From: Takakia lepidozioides
Taxonomy: Eukaryota; Streptophyta; Takakiopsida; Takakiales; Takakiaceae
Assembly: GCA_030704615.1 (NCBI GenBank)
Contig: CM060732.1
Span: 48,715,053-48,779,052, forward strand
Length of the DNA: 64,000 nt
Reading direction: 5' to 3'
In this document: positions 32,371-46,194 of the stretch, in pieces
How the letters are laid out: every line of letters begins with the position of its first letter
Position numbering within the stretch: the stretch's first letter is position 1
Translations under genes and position numbers: made by a program
Notes under the pieces: model-generated
Told to the model about the DNA's origin: nothing
Seen by the model: only the letters and a program-made list of their open reading frames with translations
Databases searched by the model: none

Positions 32371-33983
32371 CCTGCATGTGCGTAGGGATCCATGTGTTGT
32401 TGCGTTTAAATAAGTGTATTTTAATTTGGCGGAAGCTTAATTCCAGCCCAGAAGACCAACCAGATTAAGGTGTTGTTGCAGTCATCCATGGTTCATTTAT
32501 CAGACCAATTTTTCATCCCACACTCATTCAACATTCATCCCTTCCCTTCTTTCATTCATCACAAATTCATTCATCCGGCAGCTTTTCATCGCACATTCGT
32601 ACCACATTGTCGTCATGGAGGCTGTCTGTCTTCGGTCCGATGGAGAGGAGATTGCGTCCATGTAGTGGAGTTTGTGTCCACGGCAATATGCCATTTTTTT
32701 CCCTCGATTGTAGGCTCCGCTTCACTAATCTGCTCATGCTTACAATCTGCTCACGCTTAAGGGATTCTGCTCACGTTTACCACGCAAAGTGTGAGCGTGC
32801 TCACGGGTTCTGCTCGCACAGTAGCTGCCCTCGGTCTCAGCTTTCTTTTGGAAAGTGGCTCATAGGATTCTGTCAGTTAATGTTATGATGCAGGATGGCC
32901 CTCAACATTGCTCCATCTGCCTCCGGGATCAGGACACTTTAGAACAGTACTTGGTGCTCTGTCCCACAACACACAACATATGGGGGACTATACTTCATTT
33001 CTATTTCCAACTGGACGACACTTCCTCTCCCCCCTCTCCCCCCCCTTCATTCCTTTTGCTTAATATTCAATTTGGCCAGACCTTGCTGACCTGCCCAATT
33101 TGGGCTTGCATTAGGGTCCATACCCTGTGGATTTTGTGGAAAACCAGATATTTATGCATGTACCAGGGGAGCATCAGAGCAATTTTTTACTTTAATATCT
33201 ACTTTGATCTTAAGATTGAAGGGAGAAAAGCATGGGTATCCATTTGTGCAGCTATTCCCAAGTCTTCGGACAACACAGTGCTCAGCTCCTCCAGGAATTC
33301 GATCTCACATAGTGCAAGGGCGCCCTGCTCGGCTCCCGTGTTTCCTACTTAGTTCGATACAAAGAACCGTCCCCAAGCAATGGCAAAACTCCCGGTGAGG
33401 GCGATGACAGAGAATATAACTGGAGACACAGACACTCCTGAGACCCTGCCCATCTCATGTTTTAGATATGGCTTCTTGCTACTGGACTTTGTTTCCTGTT
33501 ATTGGATTATGTCACTTTAGCTCTTACTCCTGGTACTTGGTTACTTCAGTTCTTCTCCTCATTCACTGGTGGTATGGATCAAGACTGATATTTCTCATAA
33601 TCACCCTCCCATACTCTACTAGGTAGCATCTCTTTTCTCTACACTCCAAACTCACACCCCCCCCCCCCCCCCCCCCTCTATTCCCACTCTTCCTCGCTCG
33701 GATCTTTCAGTTGCATCTTCGTCATATTCCGCTTCTTAGTTCTATTGGCTGTGGTGATCACGGGGAGATTCCCCACTGTAAGCCTTCACAGCCCCAAGTA
33801 GTTATTTTTCCACCTTTTTGTAACTTTCTTTATTAATTTGATTACAAGGGCCTCTGTCCCCTTTCGTTATTAAAAAAAAAAAACTCTTTCAAAGTAACCT
33901 CGCAATGAGTTATCGCTCAAGAAACCAGAGTGCCTGGTAGCCAGGATTTGAACCCAGGCACACTTGCGTCGCAAGAGAGCCAG

Positions 33984-34724
33984 GCGCATTATTGCAACAG
34001 AAATCATCAGTTGTTAGCATGGATGACAGAAAGCCCGCGGAACTTACCGGATGAGAAAGGGAGATTAACCCTGAGGTAATTGACTTGACCCAATTAGGAG
34101 CAGTGGAAATCCCTGTCATATTTACCAGCCCGCTGAGCCATCCCGCATGGCCTGCGACGTCGTGGATGGGAACAAGAGGGATCCAAACCCTCAGTGTCTG
34201 AATGTTCGAGGAAACAATCCGTGGAAATTCTTGGAATGATGACGAGGACGTGGAGATGATGATGATACAGTGGCGTGCTTTGGTGATGATGCCGCTGCAG
34301 TAAGTTAACAGATTTTGACTGTGCGCGATGATGCTGCCACGGCCTGCTCCATGCTGTAAACAAGATTAGTGTTACTCGATGCCCTGGGACCTTCCTGTTG
34401 ACCTTCAACCCCTAGTCTTCGTCTCCGTTGGGAGCCAGAGCTACAGACCATGTTGCCTGCGCCATCACACAGAGGAGGAACGATCACGTAATGTAGCCCC
34501 TGAGCAGGGTGGGGGATTTGAGTAGCCAACGCGGAAACTAGCGTTTGCGCGCTCCAGAAGCGGAGCTTGGAGAGGGTCGGAGAGAAAGGGCCCGACATAG
34601 CCCTGCTCAGGTGCACAGTCGGTACTCGCCGGAAGATTTGAGTTGGAATTACTTGTGGATCACGTCGTCGTGTGAGGAAGTTGCATACTGGGTTTCCTGA
34701 CGGTGCAGAGCTAGAGATTCAGTC
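33984..34724 (+). promoter_or_regulatory. SCAMP promoter and 5' UTR region (duplicated at 19772)
   Basis: About 740 bp upstream of the SCAMP start is conserved in the pseudogene copy at 19772-20501, including GATGATGATGATACAGTGGC and TAATGTAGCCCCTGAGCAGG. No TATA box is obvious at a fixed position. A tRNA-like block with a B-box (GGGTTCAAATCC on the minus strand, about 33945-33956) lies just upstream. Confidence 0.5.
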
Positions 34725-37700
34725 ATGGCAGGTCGATACGACAGCAACCCGTTTGATGAGGACGAAGTTAATCCGTTTTCGGTGAGTGCTATGGTGCGGA
34801 TGGATGTTTCAAATGTGCTGTTGTGTTTCACTTGTTCATATTTGTGTGTTATGGAAGTGAGGCTGCTTGCATCGAGTCGACTGCCCAAGCCTATTTTGTA
34901 AACAGTAAATAAGAACTTTGATGCAAGGCCGAGTGTAGTCTTTTCGATTCGGGTTTAACATCAGGGATACGCCACACCAACTGCAAAATGAAGCAGATCG
35001 AGCTTTCCGAGGGTTTGTTCTTTGAGACCTGGTACCCTAACTACAGAGCAGATGTGTGAGGGAATCTTTTTGAGGCGACCTATTTGCCAAAAGATTGTAG
35101 AGTCCTCTGAGGTAAGCAGCATCGTTTGTTTACTTAATTCTATTGTAAAGTCTCCCTGATCTACGTCCAGGTGATTGCTTATGAGTGGCGACTCAACTTT
35201 AGTCTATGCTGGACGGTTAGGGTTGACGGATTAACTCACATGTGTGCCCATATTCAGCTGCAATTGCTCAGAGTTGGTTTTTGGATGTCTGCAATCCATT
35301 GGGGTCCTGCCAACACGACAAGGAGTAGGGAAGGAGTAGAAAGTGTCTACTTATGGTCTTTGATATTGTTATTGCTGATCTCATGTTCCCACTCCTTCAT
35401 CGGTTAGTTATATTAGAGTGGGTAATATCATTGCCTGGGTCCTTTGGATGAAGGAGGATGTTGGTTTTCTACTCCACTGCTACTTTCTGGGACAGGTCTT
35501 GGAAGGCAGGGAGTTCTAAAATGGCTTGTTGGCTAAAATGCACAGGATCCTGTTGTGCGGGCTCAAGCAGCAGGAAAAACATCGCAATTCGGTGGCTCCT
35601 TTTTTGACCAGGTACATACATTACTCTCTTTCTGAATTTTGCTGCACACATATTTCATGAAGCACGGAAGAGGTGAGGATTCTGACCCCAGAGTGTGAAC
35701 TGTCCATGATGGGTAGGTTTTCATTATTGCAGAGCTGATGACCCCCTGGAAGTCTATCCCATTTTTTTTTTAATGATCTTCCAAGTTCTGCATATAGTCT
35801 TTATAATCTACATGTGTCAGTAAGCAGAAGTCCATGTTGGAAGGGTACTGTGCATCTGCTCACAGACGAATTATGTGGGGTGTGCAGAAAGTGCCACAGG
35901 TGTCCAATTCACGGCTTTCACCTCTTCCACATGAACCAGCTTTTGCAAACTCAGCTGCAGCCAATGATGCCACTGTTGAGATTCCTCTTGGGGGTGCAAA
36001 AGTAAGCTGGTCATGCATATGGCATTGCATGGAAATGCTTGATTGGTGTATCTTTTCCTGGTTACGCCCTAGTGTATTTAGGTTTTTCATAAAGCTCCGA
36101 TAGGATGATTGCCGTATAGTTAAGATAGCCTTGTTGTCTGGTGGGTGTTCTCAATTCTTACTCCCTGATGGTCATCAGTATTTCAGGAAAGGCTGCCTAT
36201 GGTAATGTTGAAATGAAAGTTACATCAGGGACTTGTTTGACATCAGGAACTGAAGAAGAAGGAACAGGAGCTGAAAGCCAAGGAGAATGCCTTACAAAAG
36301 AAAGAACAGGTTTATCTGTGCTTCTCTGTCTGTATATGTTCTATTTTGTTCGTTGAGATTGTCATAAGATTTTGCAGTTAGTTATTTAGTATGTTGGTGG
36401 AATGCGCAACTTATGTTGTGCAGCTTCAGTTGCATAGCCTGATTTTGTCATGTATTCATGTGCTGTTGTAGGAATTGAAACGAAGAGAGGATGCTGCTGC
36501 AAGAGGTAGGGCATCTGGTTAACTTTAGTAGACAACAGGGATTACAGTTTGGTTTTCTTGTGCACATCTTTTTGTAATGACCACCACTCCTGGGAATGGT
36601 GGTTGAGTGTAGGATTAGTTGCCTGTGCTTAGAGCCTTGCTATGTACCTTGTCTAAATGCATAGAAGGCTTTACTAAGGATTGGTGCTTGAAATAATGCG
36701 TTTTCAATTAAAAGACCCTTAGATGGATCAGAAGGGCCATGACTGTATCTGGTGTTGTGGTTGAAAATGTGCAGCGGGGATCTTAATAGAAGTGAAAAAT
36801 TGGCCACCGCTCATCCCTATACTCCATCATGACATCGCCAATGATATCCCTGTTCATTTGCAGCGCATTCAGTACTTCGCCTATGGCAGTTGGTTAGGTA
36901 TGAGGGACATATGGTAGTTAGTTCTCTAAAGGGGCTAGTATTTGAGGCTGGTATGTCTCCTCTGGAGTGCTTGTTTATGTATGGGCGGTGGTTGACCTTT
37001 TGTTCCTTCTAGTTTTGAAACCAGTTGTGGTGGAATGTGCAGTCGCTGAATATATAGTTTCTTGGTTGATTAAGTATTCTACGTCCAAGGGATTCTTGGT
37101 ATGCTTGACTGAAGGAGGATTTTTCATGTTAGTTCTTAATCTGTTACGCTGGCATTCACTGGATATTTAACAGACTTCCAGACCCTACGTTGCCATTGTG
37201 AACCCAAGTCAAATATTGAGGCTCTTAGTGTCCTGTCCCTCTTTACATTCTATGTTTCACAGTACTTGGTACTAGTAGGACAGCGATTATTCCTTGATCT
37301 CTCAAAACACACTCAAAAGCAGAGAAAGGCAGAGAATTATGGGTCCTGAGCTCACTCATCAACTTGTTTTTGGCTATCTGGGAGTAGGGACTGAGAGTGC
37401 CACCTCAATCAGTGCTTAATAGATGCATTGTTGTTGTTTCCAGGAATAATGCTATGTCTGACATGGAACTTCATTTGCACAACTGTAGCCTGGATTTCAG
37501 GCACTGGTGGTACGTCGATTTTGGACTTGTTGCTTGCCGATCTCTCATATTCTTAGTCGAGGTTGAGAATCTCACTAAAGCTGTTGGAAAAGGTTCTGCA
37601 GGTCTTGTCCTTGTGGCATCATTGATTGAGAGGAATCTTTCTTGAGTTGAGGTGGAAACGCATGTTGCTGATATGAAATACAAATGCAGATGTGCAGATA

Positions 37701-40422
37701 TGGTTCCTGGGTATGATCTATATGCTGTCAGGGTTTCCTGGGTCCTACTTTTTGTGGTATAGGCCACTTTATCGTGCCATGAGGTATGAGCTTAATTCAA
37801 TGGTGAAATGACTCCCTCACTGTCAAACTTTGCCTAAAAGTAGTGAGAATCTGTGGCTGTCGGTGAGGTTATAGATGTCTCAGGCTTCACCTTCTACTTG
37901 TGTCACCACTCGCTGATTGTTGAACCATTTATGGTATGCTTGCTGGCTGTTTCTCACACAATGAGGGGGTTCCGTCGGAAATATAGGCTGGTGAAAATTT
38001 GGAAAGTGATGCAGGTGTATGGTGGTTACATTAGTCACATGCTAGTGTTTTGTATCTTATGATGTACTTGTGGAGTGCCAGAGAGGTCTACTCATTTGGT
38101 TTCCCCATTTTGTCTATGGTGAAATGGCAGGTCGCAGAGTGCATTGAACTATGGGTGGTTCTTTCTTTTCTACTTCGTAAGTGTGATTTCTTTGGGAGTA
38201 CTGAAATGCGAGTGTAAAAGGTCTAGAGAGGATGGAGTATCTTGAATTCTGCTGTTTTTGCAATTCTATGTACGGGTACCCTTTGGTGCGATTGGGTGGT
38301 CTGGAGTTCAGATTCTCTAATTGCTGATCGCTAGGCACGAACCCTTTAGAATTCTAGGAGGAACTGTTTTGTGGTTTTCCTGCGCTTCATGTGACTAATA
38401 AATTTGAAGTTGTCCGCTGAACTATGTGTGGTTATTATCGGCAGCTCCACCTTTGCTTCTGCGCTCTGGCTGCTGTGGCACCTCCAATTGTCTTCAAAGG
38501 GAAATCCTTGGCGTGAGTGGCCATTCAATCTCAATCTCAATCTGTAATCTGTTGGTTCTTTGATCTGTATTCTCGTAGTGTGCCTTTTCTCTTACAAGGG
38601 TTGATCGAATGTCTTCTGTTTACAATGGGGTGTGTTTCCTAGTCTCTTTGTCCCCCTTAGCTGCACAGCAACTCCTTTTCATCTTGCATTTGCCTTTGGT
38701 GGGCATAGAATCACAGGGATGTGATTGCATTGTTAGAATGTCTCTCCTTGGGGATGTTCCAGACACCCTCACTGGGAAAGTAAATCACCTGTGATTACCT
38801 TTCTTTTTCACTATAATCAGCAATTACGAGGAATGCATTCCACAGGAATTATGTAGTGATGAGAAGGGTCGATAGGAAGGCCATAATTTATACACGGCCA
38901 TAATTTATCCACAAGTGTCTGAAAGATTTCCCAAGTTCTTGGGACTTTTTCTGGACCATGCCTATGAGAACAGGGTGTGGAGGAGCAGCGAATCCTGGCT
39001 GCAGTAACCAGAAAGATGGGGACTTTCTTGTGCTTCTGAAGCCTTTAACATTGCATTGGGCGCATGCTATTCAGTTGTAACACAATCCTGCCTACAAATG
39101 TGACATTTAAGCGTCTTTCTATCTTCTCCTTTCCTACCTACATGGCAGAAATGCTCTCCTTAGCACATCTTTTACTCAGATCTGTCAAGGATAAACTCAT
39201 GTCCTCCTCATCTTTATGGAAGATGGGTTCTTGAAACTGGAAGCTAGGTTTTAAGGTATTGGAAACGCGTACTCAATACAGAGTGGATGAGAGTGAGCTA
39301 GAACTTCGGCTCTTAAAGGTTTGCAAGGTATCCTACATTTGATGTGAAAAGATGTTTTGAAGAGGATACCAGTCTACTGAATATTTGGTCCCTGATTTTT
39401 TGTTTTAGCTGGGTTGTAAGGGTTAGTGTGCTATGCACAATTCTTTCATAGTTATATCCATGTCTACTGATTGGTTTGAGAGAACATGAGGTGGACAAAT
39501 AAGGCTGTATGTAGATGGAGGTGAAGCTTGAACAATATGCTGTGTGGTGGATGTATACAGGGGAATATTACCTGCCATTGAGATCATCAGCAAGCATCTT
39601 GTGGCTGGGGTGAGTAGTATGCACTTTTCTTCCCTAGTTTGCTTGTAATATGTTGTTGTAGTGATCATATATATTTTTCACATCTGTCAATTGTTTTGTT
39701 GATTAGGATGGTACTAAATGTACATACTGAGAATCATCTTCCTTTGCAGATCTTTTATCTGGTGGGCTTCATACTGTTCACCCTAGAAGGACTATTCAGC
39801 CTTTGGGTGCTGCAGGTATTTTCAAACTTATGTCTGTATTATGGTGCTTTTGTTGCTGGTAATGTGAGGGGAATTACTGGTGATGGATCACAAAAAAATT
39901 CAAGACTGAAAGTGAAGGAATTGCTTACAGCTTTGTGAAACTTTGAATGGAAGACCTCCAGCCATTTTTCGTGAGTGTAGCCCTCAGCCCTCCTCGAGTC
40001 CCCCCGCAGCTGTATTGTCCTTGTGATTGTGTCATTGAGTACCTGGTCAACACTACCTATCCCAATGACTCATGTACTCCCTGAAACCTTACAATGTATC
40101 CATCTTCTTCCATAGGTATACTGGCACATGTGAAACTAGCAGCTTTTGTCTGCAGCTGGACAACTAGTGGATCATGAGGATATTCTGAATCAGATCCAGT
40201 GCTGTATTCTGAGGGAAAGGTTTGTTGAAGTCATAATGTTGGACCTGGAAATTGGTGATTTTGCTGGGATTCAGTAGTCAGATGGCTACTGACATGGAGC
40301 TGACATGTTTCTGGTGGCTTTGAATATGGTTGCAGAAAGTCTACAGCTACTTTAGGGGCACTGGGAAAGCAGCAGACATGAAGCGAGAGGCAGCACAGGG
40401 TGCTTTCAGGGCTGCTATATGA
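34725..40422 (+). CDS. SCAMP: Secretory carrier-associated membrane protein, 13 exons, 310 aa
   Basis: Exons are 34725-34781, 35546-35611, 35888-36001, 36247-36309, 36472-36505, 36775-36897, 37444-37509, 37690-37783, 38131-38176, 38445-38512, 39561-39609, 39750-39815 and 40336-40422. All have GT/AG borders and compatible phases, and the sum is 933 bp. The start [19 protein letters not shown] is typical of plant SCAMPs and has two NPF motifs that bind EH-domain endocytic adaptors. Exons 4-5 encode a charged coiled coil ([20 protein letters not shown]). Four membrane spans follow with the conserved [56 protein letters not shown] and [16 protein letters not shown] blocks. SCAMPs act in post-Golgi and endosomal membrane traffic. 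The exon sizes are small, so no long open frame marks this gene. Its 5' region is duplicated at 19772-21114. Confidence 0.95.
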
Positions 40423-43400
40423 AATTGAACACCCCATGGTATTTCCTTCAATTAGGTTGGTACTGTGACCTTGTTCAGATCATCGTCACGTTTTCCAAGC
40501 ACCAGAGTGTTTATGCATTCAACCTCACGCACCCTCTTGCAACAGGTGTGTTGGAGCAAAAGGATATCGTTGATTTGGTGAAGGTGAGGCAAACTAGCCA
40601 AGTTTTAGAGTTTAGTATAGAGTTGAAGAGGACGAGTTACGTTGCTGTACAGACATCCGGCATATGTTTTCCTTCCGTGATGATTTGTAAGTTGTGGATT
40701 CAAATTTTCTTTGGATTAAAGCCAGTGTAAGCTAAGATGCTCAGCTTTTTGCTCAGCTAATTTATAGTGCCTGATTATGAACGGTTTGAACTGTTGTGTC
40801 ATTCTATATTCTGTACTTTGGTTGCCGCATCTAGGTTCAGGCTTCCTTGGAAAACCATCCAACTTACCAGGAATTATTGCACAGGACTGGGAGGTTAGCT
40901 GTGCTTGTGGCAGAAATCCACGGAGATGTAACTCCGGGAATACTGTCCTTCGGAGCATGTTATCCACTACCCCTAACCATTTCTTCTATCTGCTTCCCCT
41001 GAAGAAGGGTTCTTGAAATTCCTTTGCCCACTGTCAGATTTTTCCCTCTACCTCTTTCTTCCCAGTATTTACGATTGGTTTTACGTCAAAGTTTGGCAAA
41101 TCACATAATGTCCTGAAAGGTTCAAGGCAAGTAATGTTCCAGGCCTCATCACAAGATATATCCCAACTCACTGACAACATTGCTTCAAAGCACGTTCACA
41201 GTTCGCACGTAGCTGCAAAATGGCTGCAATTAATGAAAGAGAGGTTCTCAGATGCTGATGCCAATCAATTGCCCTGACTTTTGTGCAGCAGCTCTGTAAT
41301 TGCATGCACATCCAGATTTCTTATCTTGACAGACAGAACAAGCTATCTTCTATGCAAGGAGACCATATGGAAGGGCCTTGGGATCAACCACACAAGGTAT
41401 TGTGAGCTTGTTTTACAGTGCATTGTCATCTGCAGGAGCAGCAATTAAAAGCTCCTTGCGAATGTGGGGCTTCAGACTCACCACATGAGCATGGGATACA
41501 GAAGAGGGATGTTTGGAAGAGATTGTTGTGGTGATAGCAGCACACAAGCTCACTGCAGGAAGGGGAGAGGAAGAAGCTGCTGTCGTGCTGGTCTCTCCGT
41601 TGCACATGGTTGTGCCCTTCTCAGACAGGTGTGAGGTTGACCAGGGTCCAAAACATCATTATGACCCAACAACCCCTTTACGATATTTTATGCCCTTGGC
41701 ATCTAGTGGATCCGGAAGTCAAAGGCTGCTGGCCTTTCCCAATACTCCAAATGCATGTAACTCAATGGTGTAAGTATGTAGGGGGAGCACCCGTGCTTCC
41801 GTTTGTTACTATCTAACCATAAATTGTAACTAATCCAAGAGGCGCCATAGGGATGTTGACATTAGGCCATGATTGTTATGTGTGATAGTAGGTCTTGCAG
41901 TGCTAACTTTTATTTATTTATTTATTTTTGCAAAGTGGGGGATGAGGCCCACAAAATGTATTAAGAATCCCCAGTGCTAACTAGGTACCTAATGAAAGTT
42001 ATGAAAGTAAATCTCTGCTGTCTCTCCGTTTATTCTTATTTTCATCTCTCTATGTAATGCTTTGTTGGGACTAATTACTTAGAGAATCACAATTTCTGGG
42101 TGGGCATGGGAATGTTACTGGATCATCTTAGGGGTTATCATCTTGAGGAGGAAGCATATAGTATCTCATTCGTCGGCTCACAATATTCAAATCCTCAAAG
42201 TGCAAAATATACGTTGTTAGTGGATGGATGAATAACAGCCGAATGGATGGGTAGAACTTCATGTAGTGAAAGAGGGAGTGCTATATACTATATACCACAT
42301 AACACATATATATATATATATATATATATGTATATTTAAAAAACAAAGGGGACGGAGGAACATATAATACTTGCCTTTGTAAAATTTGTGGGAGTACGAA
42401 AATATAATAGATAGAGCAAACTGAGGTAACATTTATCCAGGTTTTCCTGTAAGCGCTTGAATTCACTGGAATGAAGGATGACTGCCATGTATTTTCCAGT
42501 GTTGGGTGGGTATATTTTTCGAGGCCAGTTCGCAACCAGGTTCCTAAAAACCTACACTGCAGATATTACATCTTCCGGAACGGCCTTATATTCAGATCCG
42601 GTTGGTATAGGTTTCGATAAGAACATTGCAAGGTCCTTCTAAACCAGGGATTGATGTTGACAACCTGGAGAACTAGTAGGACCCTAGTATCAGTAAGGAA
42701 AAACATCCATCCTCTTTCTTGGATTCATGGCACTCTTTTGGATTTCATCCTCCTCACTGCCTACCATTTCATTCCCCTCCACCACCTCTTTTTGTGAACT
42801 TGTCCATCCAAACCACTATTCTACTCAAAAAAATTAAACTCCTTTCTTTAAGAGAAGTGAACCCAAAGCCATGATGTGCATAATGACCAAATCGTACCAG
42901 TATCAGTACATACATACATATATGTAAGAAGAATATTTATTTAATAAAATAATAACTATTGAAGAAAAAATTACCGTTGGATGGAGAACCGCAGAACTTC
43001 ATTTTGTCACACATTTTATTGAGTACAGCATGAGAGGGGAATGTTGGAATCTATCAGATACCCTTGCCGTTCTTCATGCATAAAACTGATACCGACGGAT
43101 TTCAAAGCTGTGGGTGTTCGCACTATTGAGAGGAAAGACCTCATTTAACAGTCCTTCCCAAATGGGGTGCGGCCAGTGCTCACTCCAGGCGCTGTAGCAA
43201 GTTGACCGGATCAGTATTCACTATTGACAGCCTGTGTTGAGATTTGAAGGGGGACCCACCTCATTTTGAAAGGAAATTGTACTAAGATTTATTTTGATGG
43301 GCTTAGTTTTGGGCAGCCCTTCTAGCACAGGATTCACAAACGCAGCAGAAGGTAAAAGAATAAGGATTTAATTCTTGATCCGTAGATTTATATCCATAGA

Positions 43401-43800
43401 TCAGGAATTATCCGTAGATTTTGAATGTCATAAATATGGAAAATGCGGACATTTGTCCTCGATAGCGTCCTCTGCTTGTGATCCATCATGATACGTTTAG
43501 CCCCTTCGTACTGCATCCCTCATGAGAGCCTTCACAAGTTTAGTTCGTTAAAGAAACCCATGGGTAACATGGGCGCGAAAATGGCGGAAGCGTATGCACA
43601 TGAGGGCGTGTGTTGCAAATTTCGTATCGGACGATGGGACTGTTTATGTGACCAAGTATAGCGGCTTGCATCCGTCGTGCATAAGTTGTGGAAAAGGGTG
43701 GAGAATATGAAGAAACCCAGCTTTGTGATGGATCCACATGGTATTATATAAGGGATGACAGTACAAAAAAACAATTCGAGTCGTCACGGAACACCATCCA
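40423..43800. other. SCAMP 3' flank and non-coding DNA with two LINE tails
   Basis: Minus-strand LINE 3' ends are seen at about 41905-41975 (GTGGGCCTCATCCCCCAC then AAAT repeats) and 42331-42362 (CCTCCGTCCCCTTTG). A (TA)n microsatellite lies at about 42306-42330. Open frames up to 103 codons have no motifs. Confidence 0.5.
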
Positions 43801-43854
43801 GTCCTAAGGTCCTCAAACATCCACACGCACCTGCTGAATGCAGATGTCTGAGCC

Positions 43855-44400
43855 ATGACGGGAGTAGGTGCAGAATTAGTACATTGTCGCATTTGCCAGG
43901 AGACGGACCAGGCTGAGACAATTGCATCTGCAAATGCGCGTGGATGTTTTGGGTCCATTATGCCGCAAGTCTGTTCACAGTGGGTCCGCTGGCCCGTCAG
44001 TGCTCCGAATATTCCCCTTATCGCGTGCATAACAGTCAATTGGGAGGCGGTCTGCTGGAAGTCCGTCTGTTGGGATATCAATCTGTCGCACTTGTGAATT
44101 TGTCAGTCTGTTGTGTCGGAAGTCTGTTGCACTAAGTCTATTCGACTTCTTATTTTCCCTCCAGTCAGTCTTTTGGCTTGTTCTCCCGCCAGTCTGGCAA
44201 AACGTCCGTCTGCTAGACAGTTCTCCTCTATGGATATCAGTTTGTTGGACTGTGCATGCATCAGTCTGTTCGTGCCGCGACTGTTCGCAATGGTGTGTTC
44301 GACGTTTCCTGTTCTCCCCTTACTCTCTTTTGTCTTCATTCCGCCCACTTCTTTGCAAACCAGTCTGCTGAGCTGCACGTGCGAGGACCGTGGATGAATT
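43855..44400 (+). repeat. CAGTCTG/GTCTGTTG minisatellite cluster with a possible short upstream exon
   Basis: From about 43970 to 44380 the motifs AGTCTGTTG, GTCCGTCTG and CAGTCTTTTGG recur every 11-40 bp. A short open frame just before (43855-43968, ELVHCRICQETDQ) has a Cys-x2-Cys and could be an upstream exon of the Ulp1-like gene; this is weak. Confidence 0.45.
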
Positions 44401-45689
44401 TAGTACGATGCGTTCGTTCGGTGGACGTATTCAATGCGATGACGCGAATAGTTGGTGCCTGTGAAATCGCGCCACGTTGGCAGTGCCATACCCGCTTTCC
44501 CCCTTCTATTTCTACTTTCTTCTCATGTTCCCTGTGTCGACTCTATTCTCTTCGCGCCTGTTTCTTCGCACTGTTTCATTTTCCTCTTTGCGTTTCCATC
44601 ACCGTAACGAAAGACGGCTGTTCTACCCCAGGTGTGGATAGTCGCGGTGAGCCGTGAAGTGTCGCAAACACGCTCGCCTTCGTTACAACTCGAAGTTCAT
44701 CGGCTCGGTGAGGTTCTCACTTGCTACGGTGTTTCCATTCCATTCTGTGTCCTCTTCTTGCTTAGGGTGAGTCTTTTCATATGACTTCTGTCTGTAGCTC
44801 ATTGTCCTTGCACCCTCGTTTCATTTCTGCAGCGATGGAGGATGCTTGTGAAAAGGGTGGAGTGGAAGGACGAGCTCTTATGTCTCTTCTGTGAAGAGGT
44901 TATCAATGACAAAATCCAACTAAATCGGCATTGTGTTGACACGGGTTGCAAGGAGACTGTTGCAATGATTCCACGGGATTTCAAGCCTTGGCCGATACTG
45001 AAAGAAATGTCGATTGTCAAAGAGGCCACAATGCGCATGCACGGATCAGTGCTTGACCCCCGCACTTTGGAATTAGACGAAGTGCGCGCACGGTATGGCG
45101 TCCATTCTGGTGGCCCGTCAATGGAGGATTTGCAAGTGCATGGAACGCCGGACGCTGCCAGAAAACGTAAACTGAGTGATGGGGCCCCAAAAAAAAACAA
45201 AAAGGAGAAGGCTGCAAGGTCTGCTCGCGAGCAAGGGCAAATCCATGCGCAGACTGAACCCCGTCCTGGGCGGTAGACCCACACCATCATTACTGATACT
45301 GAAAGTGAATCTGCTCAGGGCAGGCAAACCATTATCCGGAATGATGACTTTGAAGGCCTGGAAGGGGTGACAAGTCCAGTGGACATTGACTTGCGTGACC
45401 AGACTGGGCAGCAGACTCACACAATATCGCGACCCATGCCAGAGGTTTAGGGTCAAAACCAAACTCACAGAGCACTGAAGGGCCAGTCTGCCCTGGCACA
45501 TTGCGCCTCGTTGACTTTGGGCTTTTCCCACCAGAATGCCCACCAATTGGGGATCCAGACTTCTTCCGTTATTTCTACAGAGTTGCCCAGTCAGGTCTGC
45601 TACGCACATTCATCCAACAGGCCGAACAGAACTGGTTGAACAGCTTTGAAGATGAAGATGACGATGAAGTAGTAGATGAGGTAATGGTC

Positions 45690-45960
45690 AGTCTGACCGC
45701 CCAGTCTGTTCTCTGTGCTGTTTGAGTCCATCATGGGGGTCACGTTGCCTACTCAGTCTGGTCAGTCCGCTGCGTTCTCTCCTCAGTCACTGGCTCATCC
45801 GCTCGTCAGTTAGTCTGTTTTATATCGCTGCATTACTTACTGAGTCCGTTTGTCAGTTCGCTGGTCCAGTCCGCTGGTACAGTCTACTAGTTGCCTCCAC
45901 CCTACGTACGCACGTTATGTCTGTCAGTCTTCTGGTCTGTGAGTCCAGTCCGCTGCATGA
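45690..45960 (+). repeat. CAGTCTG minisatellite cluster (plus orientation)
   Basis: GTCAGTCTG, CAGTCTGGTCAGTCCGCTG and similar repeats start at the donor after 45680, so the cluster lies in an intron of the Ulp1-like gene. Confidence 0.7.
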
Positions 45961-46194
45961 GGTGAATATAGAGTCCAGGTCCATGTTCCTGACGTCCAAG
46001 TTCTCTGCCGTGTACCAAGATGAACGTGTTTCTATTTGTAGGGCCATTCAGGCTTGGTGGATACCTAGCAATGATGCTCCTTTACAAGTGACTGCGGTGC
46101 GTGCGGGAGTACATATTATTGAAGTATCCTAGGTCATCTGCTGCTATAGCGGCATTAAATATTCAAGACGCGTCGGGGGAGAATGTGTCTGGGA

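Larger units (their letters stand above)
31037..32832. mobile_element. Non-autonomous DNA transposon (about 1.8 kb) inserted in LINE copy B
   Basis: GGTCTCAG lies on both sides (31029-31036 and 32833-32840) and is present once in LINE copy A at the same place (GGTCTCGG), so it is a target duplication of 8 to 10 bp. Ends are inverted repeats: left GATTGCTATTCCGTGAGCAG, right end reversed GGGCAGCTACTGTGCGAGCA. Subterminal GGATGAATG repeats occur on the left (31165-31255) and CATTCATC on the right (32520-32580), also inverted. Duplication length fits hAT or Mutator-like families. No transposase is encoded. Confidence 0.75.
30760..33882 (+). mobile_element. 5'-truncated L1-type LINE (copy B), split by a DNA transposon
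   Basis: The first part (30760-31036) matches the linker of copy A (IKHPLEGLQFDP and FFAYTVKKK). After the inserted element it resumes at 32833 with the zf-RVT domain (AHRILSVNVMMQDGPQHCSI, CSICLRDQDTLEQYLVLCP, 32855-32990). It ends with AAGGGCCTCTGTCCCCTTTC and an A12 tail at 33870-33882. A run of about 20 C lies at 33657-33677. Frames are broken; no active element. Confidence 0.85.

Noticed and set aside
33925-33985. tRNA-like sequence on the minus strand with GGGTTCAAATCC
   Set aside because: The T-arm stem does not pair and no D-arm is found; at most a SINE remnant.
45501-45725. Stand-alone small gene
   Set aside because: It continues the preceding frame of the Ulp1-like gene after a frameshift and ends at a splice donor (GAG|GTAATGG).
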